This document shows, piece by piece, positions 1 through 6,822 of a DNA stretch of 9,489 nucleotides. Position numbers and translations under genes: made by a program. The stretch is from positions 1 through 9,489 of the forward strand of contig JAADGZ010000175.1 of assembly GCA_013152045.1 (NCBI GenBank). The letters run 5' to 3'. Within the stretch, counting starts at the first letter, position 1; each line of letters starts with the position of its first letter. Under the pieces are notes generated by a model that was not told the DNA's origin, made no database searches, and worked only from the letters and a program-made list of their open reading frames with translations. The DNA comes from Gammaproteobacteria bacterium (lineage in GTDB: Bacteria > Pseudomonadota > Gammaproteobacteria > UBA6429 > Thiohalophilaceae).

Positions 1-87
1 GTTTCCCCTCTGGACTTCGTGCTTCGCTCTACTCATCCTACAAGAAGGCACAAGGAGTAGGATGGGTAGAGCAAAGCGAAACCCATC
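1..87. repeat. Long imperfect inverted repeat, copy A (left end cut by window)
   Basis: The two arms (about 1-41 and 57-87) are near reverse complements and would form a long hairpin with a loop of about 15 nt. The right arm contains GTAGGATGGGTAGAGC and ends in AAACCCATC. The outermost bases of the left arm (GATGG in copy B) lie before the window. A second copy lies at 5413-5506. The element ends 22 bp from the ubiG stop codon, so in the ubiG transcript it would form a 3' hairpin that could terminate or protect the mRNA. Repeats with this GGATGGGTAGA...GAAACCCATC core are familiar from many gammaproteobacterial intergenic regions. It encodes no protein and shows no transposase, so it resembles a REP- or MITE-like element. 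Confidence 0.85.
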
Positions 88-108
88 ATTTACCATTAAT
101 CGCCATAA

Positions 109-813
109 TTATTTCTGGCAATACATGAGATAATTCACACTGACATCATAGCCCAGCGAGTAACTTCGGCTCAGGGGGTTGTAGCTCATGCCGGTGATTT
201 CCTGCAAGCTCAGATCGGCCTGTCGGATCCAGCTTTCCATTTCAGAGGGTTTAATGAACTTGCTGTAATCATGCGTGCCTTTGGGCAGCAGTTTCAGCAG
301 ATATTCCGCGCCGACGATGGCGAACATATAGGCCTTGGGATTTCGGTTGATGGTGGAGAAAAAAACATGGCCATCAGGTTTGACTAGATCGGCGCAGGCG
401 CGAATGACTGAAGCCGGATCGGGCACATGTTCGAGCATTTCCAGACAGGTCACGACATCATAAGCCTGCGGTTTCTCTAGCGCGAGTTCCTCTGCCGTGA
501 TCTGCCGGTAATCAACTTTGACGCCGGATTCCAACTGGTGCAGTCGAGCAACGCTAAGCGGGGCTTCGCCCATGTCAATGCCGGTAACCGTGGCGCCCCG
601 CTGGGCCATGCTTTCGGATAGAATGCCGCCGCCGCAGCCTACGTCGACCACGCTCTTGCCGGACAGCGCCGCGCGCTGGTCGATAAAATCCAGACGCAGG
701 GGATTGATGTCATGCAGGGGTTTGAATTCGCTTTGCGGATCCCACCAGCGTGAAGCCAGTTCTTCGAATTTAGCAATTTCCTGCGGATCGATATTCAGAG
801 TTTGACTGTTCAT
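109..813 (-). CDS. ubiG: UbiG, ubiquinone biosynthesis O-methyltransferase
   Basis: SAM-dependent methyltransferase that carries out both O-methylations of ubiquinone synthesis (2-polyprenyl-6-hydroxyphenol and 3-demethylubiquinol), at the inner face of the cytoplasmic membrane. The 234-residue product is close to the usual length of about 240. It starts with the family's N-terminal region ([12 protein letters not shown], about residues 15-26). The Rossmann SAM-binding motif DVGCGGG is at 57-63, and the acidic ribose-binding end of strand 2 (GIDM) at 78-81. CLEMLEHV at 123-130 is motif II. The UbiG-specific [15 protein letters not shown] segment is at about 177-191, in the region linked to membrane contact. 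The start is the ATG at 811-813; no good Shine-Dalgarno is visible before it. The gene diverges from the HPP gene and is followed by repeat copy A. In P. aeruginosa ubiG lies next to mtaD; here 4.7 kb separates them. Confidence 0.96.
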   Translation of the reverse strand: MNSQTLNIDPQEIAKFEELASRWWDPQSEFKPLHDINPLRLDFIDQRAALSGKSVVDVGCGGGILSESMAQRGATVTGIDMGEAPLSVARLHQLESGVKVDYRQITAEELALEKPQAYDVVTCLEMLEHVPDPASVIRACADLVKPDGHVFFSTINRNPKAYMFAIVGAEYLLKLLPKGTHDYSKFIKPSEMESWIRQADLSLQEITGMSYNPLSRSYSLGYDVSVNYLMYCQK

Positions 814-1084
814 GGGCGGCTAGCTTACCGTGAAATGTTAAAACTGTCAGCCATTTGACGGTGTCGTAGCTTAAAAATAAAGAAATAATAATTTATGTTT
901 TGGCTGAAAAAGTTATTTCACAAAGTGATTTATATCCATCAAGGGGGGGGCTAAAACAAAGTGCCTCGTTCATCTGGGTTAGAGATATTGACGCTGGATC
1001 ATTATAAACTCAGTAGAATGGTAAGAATTAATTAACATTGCAATATTGTGGTCTTAATAACCGCATAAAAACAAAGGGGAAAGT
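814..1084. other. Divergent intergenic region between ubiG and the HPP gene
   Basis: This AT-rich 271 bp spacer must hold promoters for both flanking genes. No convincing sigma-70 pair stands out. TTGACG boxes occur at 855-860 and 988-993 and TATAAA at 1003-1008, but the spacings to any partner are poor. A run of eight G lies at 943-950. The HPP gene has a good ribosome binding site, AAGGGGA, ending 4 nt before its ATG. No small gene or structured RNA is apparent. Confidence 0.5.
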
Positions 1085-2041
1085 ATGATTGCAAACGCTG
1101 AGTTATCTGTACTGCAAAAAATAAAAAAATTCTGGGGCTTCGAAGTTGATAGCGTCAGTCATGCTGAAAAGCTGGCATCCACCATTGGTGGCGTGTTGTC
1201 CATTTTTTTGATTGCCCTGGTAACTAATAAAGTTACCGGTGCTGCTGGGGCCACACTTATCGTGCCGTCGATGGGCGCGTCGGCGGTGTTACTGTTTGCC
1301 GTACCTCATGGCAAGCTGTCCCAGCCCTGGGCGCTGTTCGGTGGCCATCTAATTTCTGCTCTGGTGGGCGTGGCCTGTTATAAGCTGGTGCCTCATGAGC
1401 ATCCGTACCTGGCGGCAGGTCTGGCCGTAGGACTGGCTATTGGCGCCATGCACATTGCCCGCTGTATTCATCCTCCCGGTGGTGCTACGGCACTAGCAGC
1501 GGTTATCGGTGGTCCTAGCCTGCATGCGATTGGATTTGGCTATATGTTGTCGCCTATTTTGTTGAACTCTGTCATTATTTTTACGGTTGCCTTTGTATTC
1601 AATAACCTGTTTCCCTGGCGTCGTTATCCGGTTAGCATGATGCGCTTCAGTGAGCATCCTCAGACAAAGCCCGTCAATGTGGAGCATTTGGTGGATAAAA
1701 AATATATTCAACAGGCTTTGACGGACATGGATTTGGTGGTGGATATGACCAGTGAAGACATTCAGCGTCTGTTTGCCCTGACCCTGGAGCATGCTGACAA
1801 GCAGCGACTGGTGGGTACCCAGATCCGCGTGGGCGCGTATTATACCAACGGCAAACATGGCACAGAATGGTCGGTGCGTAAGGTTATTAACGAAGCGATA
1901 TCCGATGATCCCAGCAAGGATATGGTGATCTACCAGGTGGTCGAAGGTCATGGTCTGCATAGCTCGGATAGTTGCACCCGAGATGATTTTGCTGCCTGGG
2001 CCGCGCGCGAATTGGTGCCCAGCAAGCGTGAGACAAAGTAA
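1085..2041 (+). CDS. HPP-family integral membrane protein with C-terminal soluble region
   Basis: The 318-residue protein has an N-terminal membrane domain of the HPP family, named for its His-Pro-Pro motif, seen here as HPPGGATAL at 129-137. A second family block, PSMGASAVLLFAVPHGKLSQPW, spans 61-82 and is read here as two parts, PSMGASAVLL and FAVPHGKLSQPW. Hydrophobic segments lie at about 31-49, 53-73, 83-101, 108-127 and 150-176. Plant and cyanobacterial HPP proteins have been linked to nitrite transport, but the substrate here is unknown. Residues 200-318 are hydrophilic and presumably cytoplasmic. They begin with a helical stretch resembling the linker of HPP proteins that carry CBS domains (ALTDMDLVVDMTSEDIQRLF), but I see no clear CBS motif after it. 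The start is the ATG with AAGGGGA 4 nt upstream. It appears monocistronic, with its own terminator. Confidence 0.9.
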   Translation: MIANAELSVLQKIKKFWGFEVDSVSHAEKLASTIGGVLSIFLIALVTNKVTGAAGATLIVPSMGASAVLLFAVPHGKLSQPWALFGGHLISALVGVACYKLVPHEHPYLAAGLAVGLAIGAMHIARCIHPPGGATALAAVIGGPSLHAIGFGYMLSPILLNSVIIFTVAFVFNNLFPWRRYPVSMMRFSEHPQTKPVNVEHLVDKKYIQQALTDMDLVVDMTSEDIQRLFALTLEHADKQRLVGTQIRVGAYYTNGKHGTEWSVRKVINEAISDDPSKDMVIYQVVEGHGLHSSDSCTRDDFAAWAARELVPSKRETK

Positions 2042-2072
2042 TAAACTAGCTAGACTCACAAATATCTGTAAC

Positions 2073-2098
2073 GATGGGGTGACATTTGCCCCATCTTT
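2073..2098 (+). terminator. Rho-independent terminator after the HPP gene
   Basis: A perfect 7 bp stem, GATGGGG (2073-2079) with CCCCATC (2089-2095), closes a 9 nt loop. It is followed by TTT and then a T-rich stretch (ACGCTTTTGTTTT). It lies 32 bp after the stop codon and separates the HPP gene from fusA2. Confidence 0.75.
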
Positions 2099-2176
2099 AC
2101 GCTTTTGTTTTGATAGCCTGCTTGGCTGATTAAATTCTTCTTTTGCGTAAATATCTCGCAAGAAACATCAATATCA

Positions 2177-2216
2177 TACATTTATTAGAAGTTTGGGCTA
2201 TAATGCGCCGCCGTCG
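2177..2216 (+). promoter_or_regulatory. Predicted stringent-type sigma-70 promoter for fusA2
   Basis: A perfect -10 box TATAAT lies at 2199-2204, followed at once by the GC-rich discriminator GCGCCGCC. CTATAATGCGCC is identical to the same part of E. coli rrnB P1, as far as I recall. The -35 region is weak (around 2175-2182, CATACATT), and the sequence before it is AT-rich like an UP element. GC-rich discriminators are typical of promoters inhibited by ppGpp, which suits a translation factor gene. Transcription would start near 2211, giving a leader of about 110 nt. The -10 is visible in the sequence; the regulation is inferred. Confidence 0.65.
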
Positions 2217-2322
2217 AGAGACCATCCCGACGTGCGGGCGATCCGAATATATGCCGGTTGTAGTTGAGAACGGGCCAGTAAACCAATGATTAACCAACAT
2301 TTTTTATGCGAGTAGCGGGAAC
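2211..2322 (+). promoter_or_regulatory. fusA2 5' leader with possible hairpins and mini-ORFs
   Basis: The leader of about 110 nt holds two mutually exclusive short pairings: CGTCG (2212-2216) with CGACG (2228-2232), or CCCG (2226-2229) with CGGG (2235-2238). The ribosome binding site before the fusA2 ATG is weak (AGCGGGA). Two tiny reading frames precede it: 2286-2315 (9 codons) and 2306-2326 (6 codons), and the second stops at ATGA overlapping the fusA2 start codon. Neither has a clear ribosome binding site. A control role is speculative. Confidence 0.3.
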
Positions 2323-4401
2323 ATGACTGAATTAGCAAACTACAGAAATATAGGCATTTTTGCCCATGTGGATGCGGGAAAAACCACCACCACGGAACGT
2401 ATTCTCAAACTGACCGGTAAAATTCATAAGACAGGTGAAGTGCATGATGGCGAGGCCACCACGGATTTCATGGACCAGGAGCAGGAGCGCGGCATTACTA
2501 TTCAGTCTGCAGCGACCTCCTGTGTTTGGGACAACCATCGTCTGAACATTATTGATACCCCCGGACACGTTGACTTTACGATTGAAGTTTATCGTTCGCT
2601 GAAAGTGCTGGACGGCGGCATCGGCGTGTTCTGTGGTTCCGGCGGCGTTGAACCCCAGTCTGAAACCAACTGGCGTTATGCCAACGAATCCGAAGTCGCG
2701 CGTGTTATTCTGGTTAACAAGCTTGATCGTATCGGTGCCGATTTTTACCGCGTGGTTAAACAGGTAGAAGAAGTGCTGGGTGCGAACCCGCTGGTGATGG
2801 TGCTGCCTATCGGCATCGAAGATGAATTTTGTGGTGTGGTTGACCTGCTCACCCGTAAGGCCTGGATTTGGGATGATTCTGGTGATCCCACCAATTACAA
2901 ACTGGAAGACGTGCCGGCCGATATGAAGGACAAGGTTGAGGAATGGCGTGAAAAACTGATCGAAACGGCGGTTGAGCAGGATGACGACCTGATGGAGCAA
3001 TATCTGGAAGGTAACGAACCATCCATTGACGAGCTCAAGTTCTGTGTTCGCAAGGGTACCATTGCGCTGGATTTCTTCCCCACTTATTGCGGTTCGGCCT
3101 TCAAGAATAAGGGCATCCAACCGGTGCTGAATGCAGTGGTAGATTTTCTGCCTAACCCGATGGAAGTCAAACCGCAACCGGAAGTGGATCTGGAAGGTAA
3201 TGAAACGGGTGAATTTGCTATTGTTGATCCGGAGCGGCCATTGCGCGCTCTGGCCTTCAAAATTATGGATGATCGTTTTGGCGCCCTCACCTTTATTCGT
3301 ATCTATTCCGGCAAGATTGAAAAGGGCACCAACGTGCTTAACACCTACACCGGCAAGACCGAGCGTATTGGCCGTATTGTGGAAATGCATGCCGATTCGC
3401 GTGAGGAATTGAGCAGTGCGCAGGCCGGTGACATTGTTGCCGTGCTGGGCATGAAAAATGTGCAGACCGGTCATACTCTCTGTGATCCCAAACAGCCGGC
3501 GACACTGGAACCGATGGTCTTCCCCGCTCCGGTTATCTCCATTGCCATCTCGCCAAAAGACAAAGCTGCTTCTGAAAAAATGGGCGTAGCATTGGGCAAG
3601 ATGATTCAGGAAGATCCTTCTTTCCATGTTGAAACCGATGAAGACAGCGGTGAAACCATTCTCAAGGGTATGGGCGAGCTGCATCTGGATATCAAAGTCG
3701 ATATTCTCAAGCGAACTCATGGCGTGGAAGTGGAAGTGGGTAAACCTCAGGTGGCTTACCGCGAAACCATTACCCAGCGGGTTGAAGATAGCTATACCCA
3801 TAAGAAACAGACAGGTGGTTCCGGTCAGTTCGCCAAAATTGATTACGTCATCGAGCCGGGTAGCGGCTTCGAATTCGAGTCCAAGGTGACCGGCGGTAAC
3901 GTGCCTCGCGAATTCTGGCCTGCGGTGCAGAAGGGTTTCGCAAACAGTATGGAACGTGGTGTGCTGGCAGGTTTCCCGACCCTGGATTTCAGGGTCACCC
4001 TGACGGATGGTGGTTATCACCCGGTTGATTCCTCGGCTGTGGCGTATGAACTGGCTGCTCGCGCGGCCTACCGTCAAACGATGCCCAAGGCGGGTCCCCA
4101 ATTGATGGAACCGATCATGAAGGTGGATGTGTTTACGCCGGAAGATCATGTCGGTGACGTGATTGGCGATTTGAATCGCCGTCGTGGCATGATCAGGTCA
4201 CAGGAACCCGGTGCCACGGGTGTTCGCATCAAGGCAGAATGTCCGCTGAGCGAAATGTTTGGCTATATTGGCGATCTGCGTACTATGACCTCCGGTCGTG
4301 GCCAGTTCTCGATGGAATTCCTGCACTACATGCCCTGTCCGAAAAACGTGGCTGAAGAAGTTATCAAGGAAACTCTGGAACGCGAAGCCAAGAAGAAATA
4401 A
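2323..4401 (+). CDS. fusA2: Elongation factor G, EF-G2 type (FusA2)
   Basis: Translational GTPase that drives tRNA-mRNA translocation on the ribosome and, in some EF-Gs, ribosome recycling with RRF. The 692-residue protein is full length. GTPase motifs are G1 AHVDAGKT (14-21), the ERGITI switch I end (55-60), G3 DTPGH with catalytic His82 (78-82), G4 NKLD (132-135) and G5 GSAF near 257-260. Domains II-V follow, with the domain IV tip (about residues 490-520) and a C-terminal SMEFLHY segment. Signature stretches such as [20 protein letters not shown] (103-122) match the second EF-G of Vibrio, Shewanella and Pseudomonas rather than the one encoded in the str operon. Consistent with this, no rpsL, rpsG or tuf lies beside it. 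A normal fusA presumably exists elsewhere. In P. aeruginosa two EF-Gs reportedly divide elongation and recycling duties. The ATG at 2323 agrees with the MTEL start of homologues. Confidence 0.96.
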   Translation: MTELANYRNIGIFAHVDAGKTTTTERILKLTGKIHKTGEVHDGEATTDFMDQEQERGITIQSAATSCVWDNHRLNIIDTPGHVDFTIEVYRSLKVLDGGIGVFCGSGGVEPQSETNWRYANESEVARVILVNKLDRIGADFYRVVKQVEEVLGANPLVMVLPIGIEDEFCGVVDLLTRKAWIWDDSGDPTNYKLEDVPADMKDKVEEWREKLIETAVEQDDDLMEQYLEGNEPSIDELKFCVRKGTIALDFFPTYCGSAFKNKGIQPVLNAVVDFLPNPMEVKPQPEVDLEGNETGEFAIVDPERPLRALAFKIMDDRFGALTFIRIYSGKIEKGTNVLNTYTGKTERIGRIVEMHADSREELSSAQAGDIVAVLGMKNVQTGHTLCDPKQPATLEPMVFPAPVISIAISPKDKAASEKMGVALGKMIQEDPSFHVETDEDSGETILKGMGELHLDIKVDILKRTHGVEVEVGKPQVAYRETITQRVEDSYTHKKQTGGSGQFAKIDYVIEPGSGFEFESKVTGGNVPREFWPAVQKGFANSMERGVLAGFPTLDFRVTLTDGGYHPVDSSAVAYELAARAAYRQTMPKAGPQLMEPIMKVDVFTPEDHVGDVIGDLNRRRGMIRSQEPGATGVRIKAECPLSEMFGYIGDLRTMTSGRGQFSMEFLHYMPCPKNVAEEVIKETLEREAKKK

Positions 4402-4431
4402 TTCCTGGTCGCCTGTTTTCAGGATGATACG

Positions 4432-4460
4432 AAAAGGGCGGGTTTTACCTGCCCTTTTTT
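4432..4460 (+). terminator. Strong Rho-independent terminator of fusA2, possibly bidirectional
   Basis: The stem GGGCGGG with CCTGCCC (one G-U pair) closes a TTTTA loop and is followed by TTTTTT. The A-rich 5' side (GAAAAGGGC) gives a shorter U-run when read on the minus strand, so it could also stop the convergent adenylation-domain gene, although there the G-U pair becomes an A-C mismatch. Confidence 0.88.
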
Positions 4461-4475
4461 GTGTCCCGGTTTTTT

Positions 4476-5195
4476 TTATAAACAGCCATCTGCCGATGCG
4501 CGGCCCAGATAGTACATCGTCCCCTCATTATTAATAACAACGCGATCCTGGGTGTTAAACCAGTCGGCATAGATGCAGATAGCCCCCTTTACATGCAGAC
4601 AGCCATGTTCAATTTTATAATCACAATAGTAACGGTCGCCCATCAGCGTACCGGCATCAGGTGCCTGTTGCCGATAGTGATCAAGTTTGTCGAGAGAATC
4701 AAAAATCGTATTAATAGCAATGGGGCCAATCTCGGTCATGCCCCAGTTACACATGAAGGTTGCGCCGCGGCGGACAAAAGCTTCGACGATATCAAATTCA
4801 ACAATGTTACTGCCGCAGGTAATGAACAGGCCGTTTAGATCGACCTCGGCAAATGTCCGGGTATTCATTAGCATACGACAATGAGTGGGGGTTAGATGAG
4901 TATGCGTGAATCCCCGTACGTCCTGCCAGAAGCGGTAGGCGTTGAAAGCCTGGATATCCACATAGGCTCCGATACTGAGAGCGGGCAGGGTTTGCGCCAA
5001 CATGCCGCCCGCATGATTCATGCTGCAGACGGTGAGCACCCGGCTGTGGCGGGTGATGCCTTGTGATTCCAGCGCAACGGTATTAGCTGCTGCCAGTTTT
5101 TCCGGGGTCTGGAAAAGAATTTTGGCGTTATCGGTGGTACCGGAACTTTGTAGCTCAAAACCCTGCCTGAGCAGGGTTTGCCAGTTGTTAATCAT
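4476..5195 (-). CDS. Compact adenylate-forming (ANL/AMP-binding) enzyme homologue lacking both end regions
   Basis: The 239-residue protein aligns by eye to the middle of acyl-CoA synthetases and adenylation domains. The phosphate-binding A3 motif is SSGTTDNAK at 17-25 (usual form TSGTTGxPK; Lys25 kept, Gly and Pro lost). NHAGG is at 60-64. The A5 motif NWGMTEIG is at 150-157. The A7 motif WFNTQD is at 212-217 with the ribose-binding Asp217 kept, and YYLGR at 228-232 includes the conserved Arg. Ordinary members have about 150 or more residues before A3 and a C-terminal domain of about 110 residues carrying the catalytic Lys (A10). Here A3 starts at residue 17 and the chain ends 7 residues after the Arg, at the domain hinge. 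The frame is intact. The gene overlaps the small membrane protein gene upstream by 8 nt, suggesting translational coupling. Substrate and activity are unknown; it may be a half-enzyme, a non-catalytic binder or a stable remnant. Confidence 0.8.
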   Translation of the reverse strand: MINNWQTLLRQGFELQSSGTTDNAKILFQTPEKLAAANTVALESQGITRHSRVLTVCSMNHAGGMLAQTLPALSIGAYVDIQAFNAYRFWQDVRGFTHTHLTPTHCRMLMNTRTFAEVDLNGLFITCGSNIVEFDIVEAFVRRGATFMCNWGMTEIGPIAINTIFDSLDKLDHYRQQAPDAGTLMGDRYYCDYKIEHGCLHVKGAICIYADWFNTQDRVVINNEGTMYYLGRASADGCL

Positions 5196-5394
5196 CCTGA
5201 ATAAAATATTGTTCTGTTCCGCGGGTGATTTTTTTCGCCAGCAAGTAAGGTGTGAATGGAAACAGCCAGGGGATCAGAGCATGGATGATACCGGTTATCA
5301 GCATAGCCAGTCCCAGCAGGTTAAACCACATCGCGATAAACAGGTGTTTGAAATAGCCGCTGTGGGCTTTTTGTAAATGGTGTAAGTCCCACAT
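5188..5394 (-). CDS. Small membrane protein, DUF6356-like
   Basis: This 68-residue protein has one strong hydrophobic stretch (about 19-47) with a HALIPWLFPFTP segment near 39-50, then a basic, polar tail. The HAxxPxLFPF pattern and size recall the DUF6356 family of short proteins, some labelled capsule biosynthesis without functional proof; this is from memory. The ATG at 5392-5394 has a good ribosome binding site, CGGGGA, 6 nt upstream. Its stop codon lies inside the start of the adenylation-domain gene (ATGATTAA overlap), so the two are almost certainly co-translated. It lies downstream of mtaD on the same strand with repeat copy B between them, so it may be read from the mtaD promoter or from one of its own. 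It contains a run of seven A (minus strand) at 5229-5235. Function unknown. Confidence 0.75.
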   Translation of the reverse strand: MWDLHHLQKAHSGYFKHLFIAMWFNLLGLAMLITGIIHALIPWLFPFTPYLLAKKITRGTEQYFIQDD

Positions 5395-5412
5395 TGGTTT
5401 TCCCCGGTAGCA

Positions 5413-5506
5413 GATGGGTTTCCCTACTGGACTTCGTACTTCGTTCTACCCATCCGACACATTTTTGACTTGATTGTAGGATGGGTAGAACGAAGTGAAA
5501 CCCATC
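5413..5506. repeat. Long imperfect inverted repeat, copy B (complete)
   Basis: This is the complete copy of the element seen at 1-87. The left arm (5413-5455) starts GATGGGTTTCCC and the right arm (5476-5506) ends GAAACCCATC. The left arm carries about 15 extra bases in a duplicated ACTTCGT unit (5431-5444), also present in copy A, so that asymmetry is ancestral. The inner stem CTTCGTTCTACCCATCC pairs fully with the right arm. The element begins 5 bp after the mtaD stop codon. Copies A and B both lie just downstream of a minus-strand gene, which fits a 3' end processing, stability or termination role, or an insertion preference of the element. Confidence 0.88.
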
Positions 5507-5511
5507 AAGAA

Positions 5512-6822
5512 TTATTCCGCCAGTTTTGCTTTCCAGCCTTGCGCATGTTCAAGTATGGCAGCTGGATTCAAGCTTGTCAGTTGCCCGTCTCTGAGCAGTT
5601 GTTTACCGGCTACCCAGACGTCGCGGATAGAGTGACGACCGGCGGCATAGGCTATCTGTGATGCCGGGTGATAGACCGGTTGGGTATCCACGCCGCTTAA
5701 ATCCATAGCAATGATATCGGCGGCCTTGCCCGTTTTAAGCGATCCGGTTTCGGCTTCCAGCCCCAGCGCGCGCGCGCCGTTAAGGGTGGCCATTTGCAGC
5801 GCCTGCAAGGCGGGTACGGCGCTGGCGTTGCCTGACACGGCCTTGGCCAGCAGGGCGGCTGTACGCAGTTCGCCGAGCATATCCAGATCATTATTGCTGG
5901 CGGCACCATCGGTTCCCAGCGCCACATTGACGCCGGCTTCGATCAGCGCCTGTACCGGACAAAAACCGCTGGCCAATTTGAGATTGGATTCTGGACAGTG
6001 GACGACATGCACGCCGGTATCGGCGAGCAGCCCGATTTCTTCTTTTTCAAGCTGGGTCATGTGTACGGCGATCAGTCGGGGGCTGAGCAGCTCCAGTTTT
6101 TGCAAGCGTTCGATAGGCCGCAGGCCAAGTTTTTCCACTGATTCCTGTACTTCAAAGGCGGTTTCATGCAGATGGATGTGGATGGGAATATCCAGTTCTT
6201 CGGCATAGGTGGCGATGCGACTCAGGGGATCGTCCGATACGGTGTAAGGCGCGTGGGGGGCAAAGGCGGTGCTGATCAGGCTGTTGCCATTGAGCTGGTC
6301 GTGTAAGCTGATGCCTTTTTGCAGATATTCATCGGCATTCTGTGCCCAGGCGGTGGGAAAGTCGAGCACGATCAGACCGACCACGGCACGCATACCGGCA
6401 TGTTCTGCTGCGCGTGCGGTTTCCTCGGGAAAGAAGTACATATCGTTGAAGCAGGTGGTGCCGCTTTTAATCATTTCAGCACAGGCCAGCAGACTGCCGT
6501 GGTGGACGAATTCAGGGCTAATCCATTTATTTTCTGCCGGCCAGATATGATTATTGAGCCAGTCCATCAGCGGTAAATCATCGGCCAGCCCGCGCATCAA
6601 ACTCATGGCAGCATGGCCGTGGCTGTTAATAAAGCCAGGCATGAGCACATGCTGCTGTCGGCGGATATGGACTTCCGCCTGGAATTGTATTTCGGCCTCG
6701 GCGGCGGGCAGAATGGCCACGATATGGCCATCGTTAACCGCGATGGCGTGATCTTCGAGAACGGTGTTTTCAGGTTCGATGGGAATGATCCAGCTTGCGC
6801 TGATTAACATATCTATTTGCAT
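5512..6822 (-). CDS. mtaD: 5'-methylthioadenosine (S-adenosylhomocysteine) deaminase, MtaD
   Basis: Metal-dependent amidohydrolase of the TRZ/ATZ deaminase group, 436 residues, full length. It hydrolytically deaminates methylthioadenosine to methylthioinosine in the cytosol; many relatives also accept S-adenosylhomocysteine. Visible metal and catalytic residues are His68 and His70 (NSHGH, 66-70), His217 and Glu220 (HIHLHET, 215-221), a further His254 (AVHMTQL) and Asp305 (GTDGAASNND, 303-312). The C-terminal strand GKAADIIAMDL is typical of the composite beta-sandwich domain. In P. aeruginosa the homologue next to mtnA was shown to be an MTA deaminase, and the gene here likewise diverges from mtnA, which supports MTA over guanine or chlorohydrolase-type substrates. 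The ATG at 6820-6822 has no strong ribosome binding site; Met5 is an alternative start. A methylthioinosine phosphorylase is needed to complete the route and is not in this window. Confidence 0.9.
   Translation of the reverse strand: MQIDMLISASWIIPIEPENTVLEDHAIAVNDGHIVAILPAAEAEIQFQAEVHIRRQQHVLMPGFINSHGHAAMSLMRGLADDLPLMDWLNNHIWPAENKWISPEFVHHGSLLACAEMIKSGTTCFNDMYFFPEETARAAEHAGMRAVVGLIVLDFPTAWAQNADEYLQKGISLHDQLNGNSLISTAFAPHAPYTVSDDPLSRIATYAEELDIPIHIHLHETAFEVQESVEKLGLRPIERLQKLELLSPRLIAVHMTQLEKEEIGLLADTGVHVVHCPESNLKLASGFCPVQALIEAGVNVALGTDGAASNNDLDMLGELRTAALLAKAVSGNASAVPALQALQMATLNGARALGLEAETGSLKTGKAADIIAMDLSGVDTQPVYHPASQIAYAAGRHSIRDVWVAGKQLLRDGQLTSLNPAAILEHAQGWKAKLAE

Noticed and set aside
943..950. 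Run of eight G as a phase-variation switch
   Set aside because: It lies in the intergenic spacer over 130 bp before the HPP start and not between clear promoter boxes; there is no support beyond the run itself.
1493..2161. Minus-strand frame of 222 codons opposite the HPP gene
   Set aside because: It lies antisense to a clear HPP protein and shows no family motif or ribosome binding site.
2332..4149. Long minus-strand open frame of 605 codons opposite fusA2
   Set aside because: It is a shadow of the strongly biased fusA2 codons, rich in His and Phe, with no recognisable domain.
4476..5195. Adenylation-domain gene as a simple pseudogene
   Set aside because: The frame is intact, ATP-site residues are kept, it is coupled to an upstream gene and ends just before a terminator, so decay is not the best reading, although it cannot be excluded.
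5470..5661. Plus-strand frame of 63 codons beginning IVGWVERSETH
   Set aside because: The peptide is the translation of the repeat's right arm, a common source of false hypothetical proteins, and the rest is antisense to mtaD.
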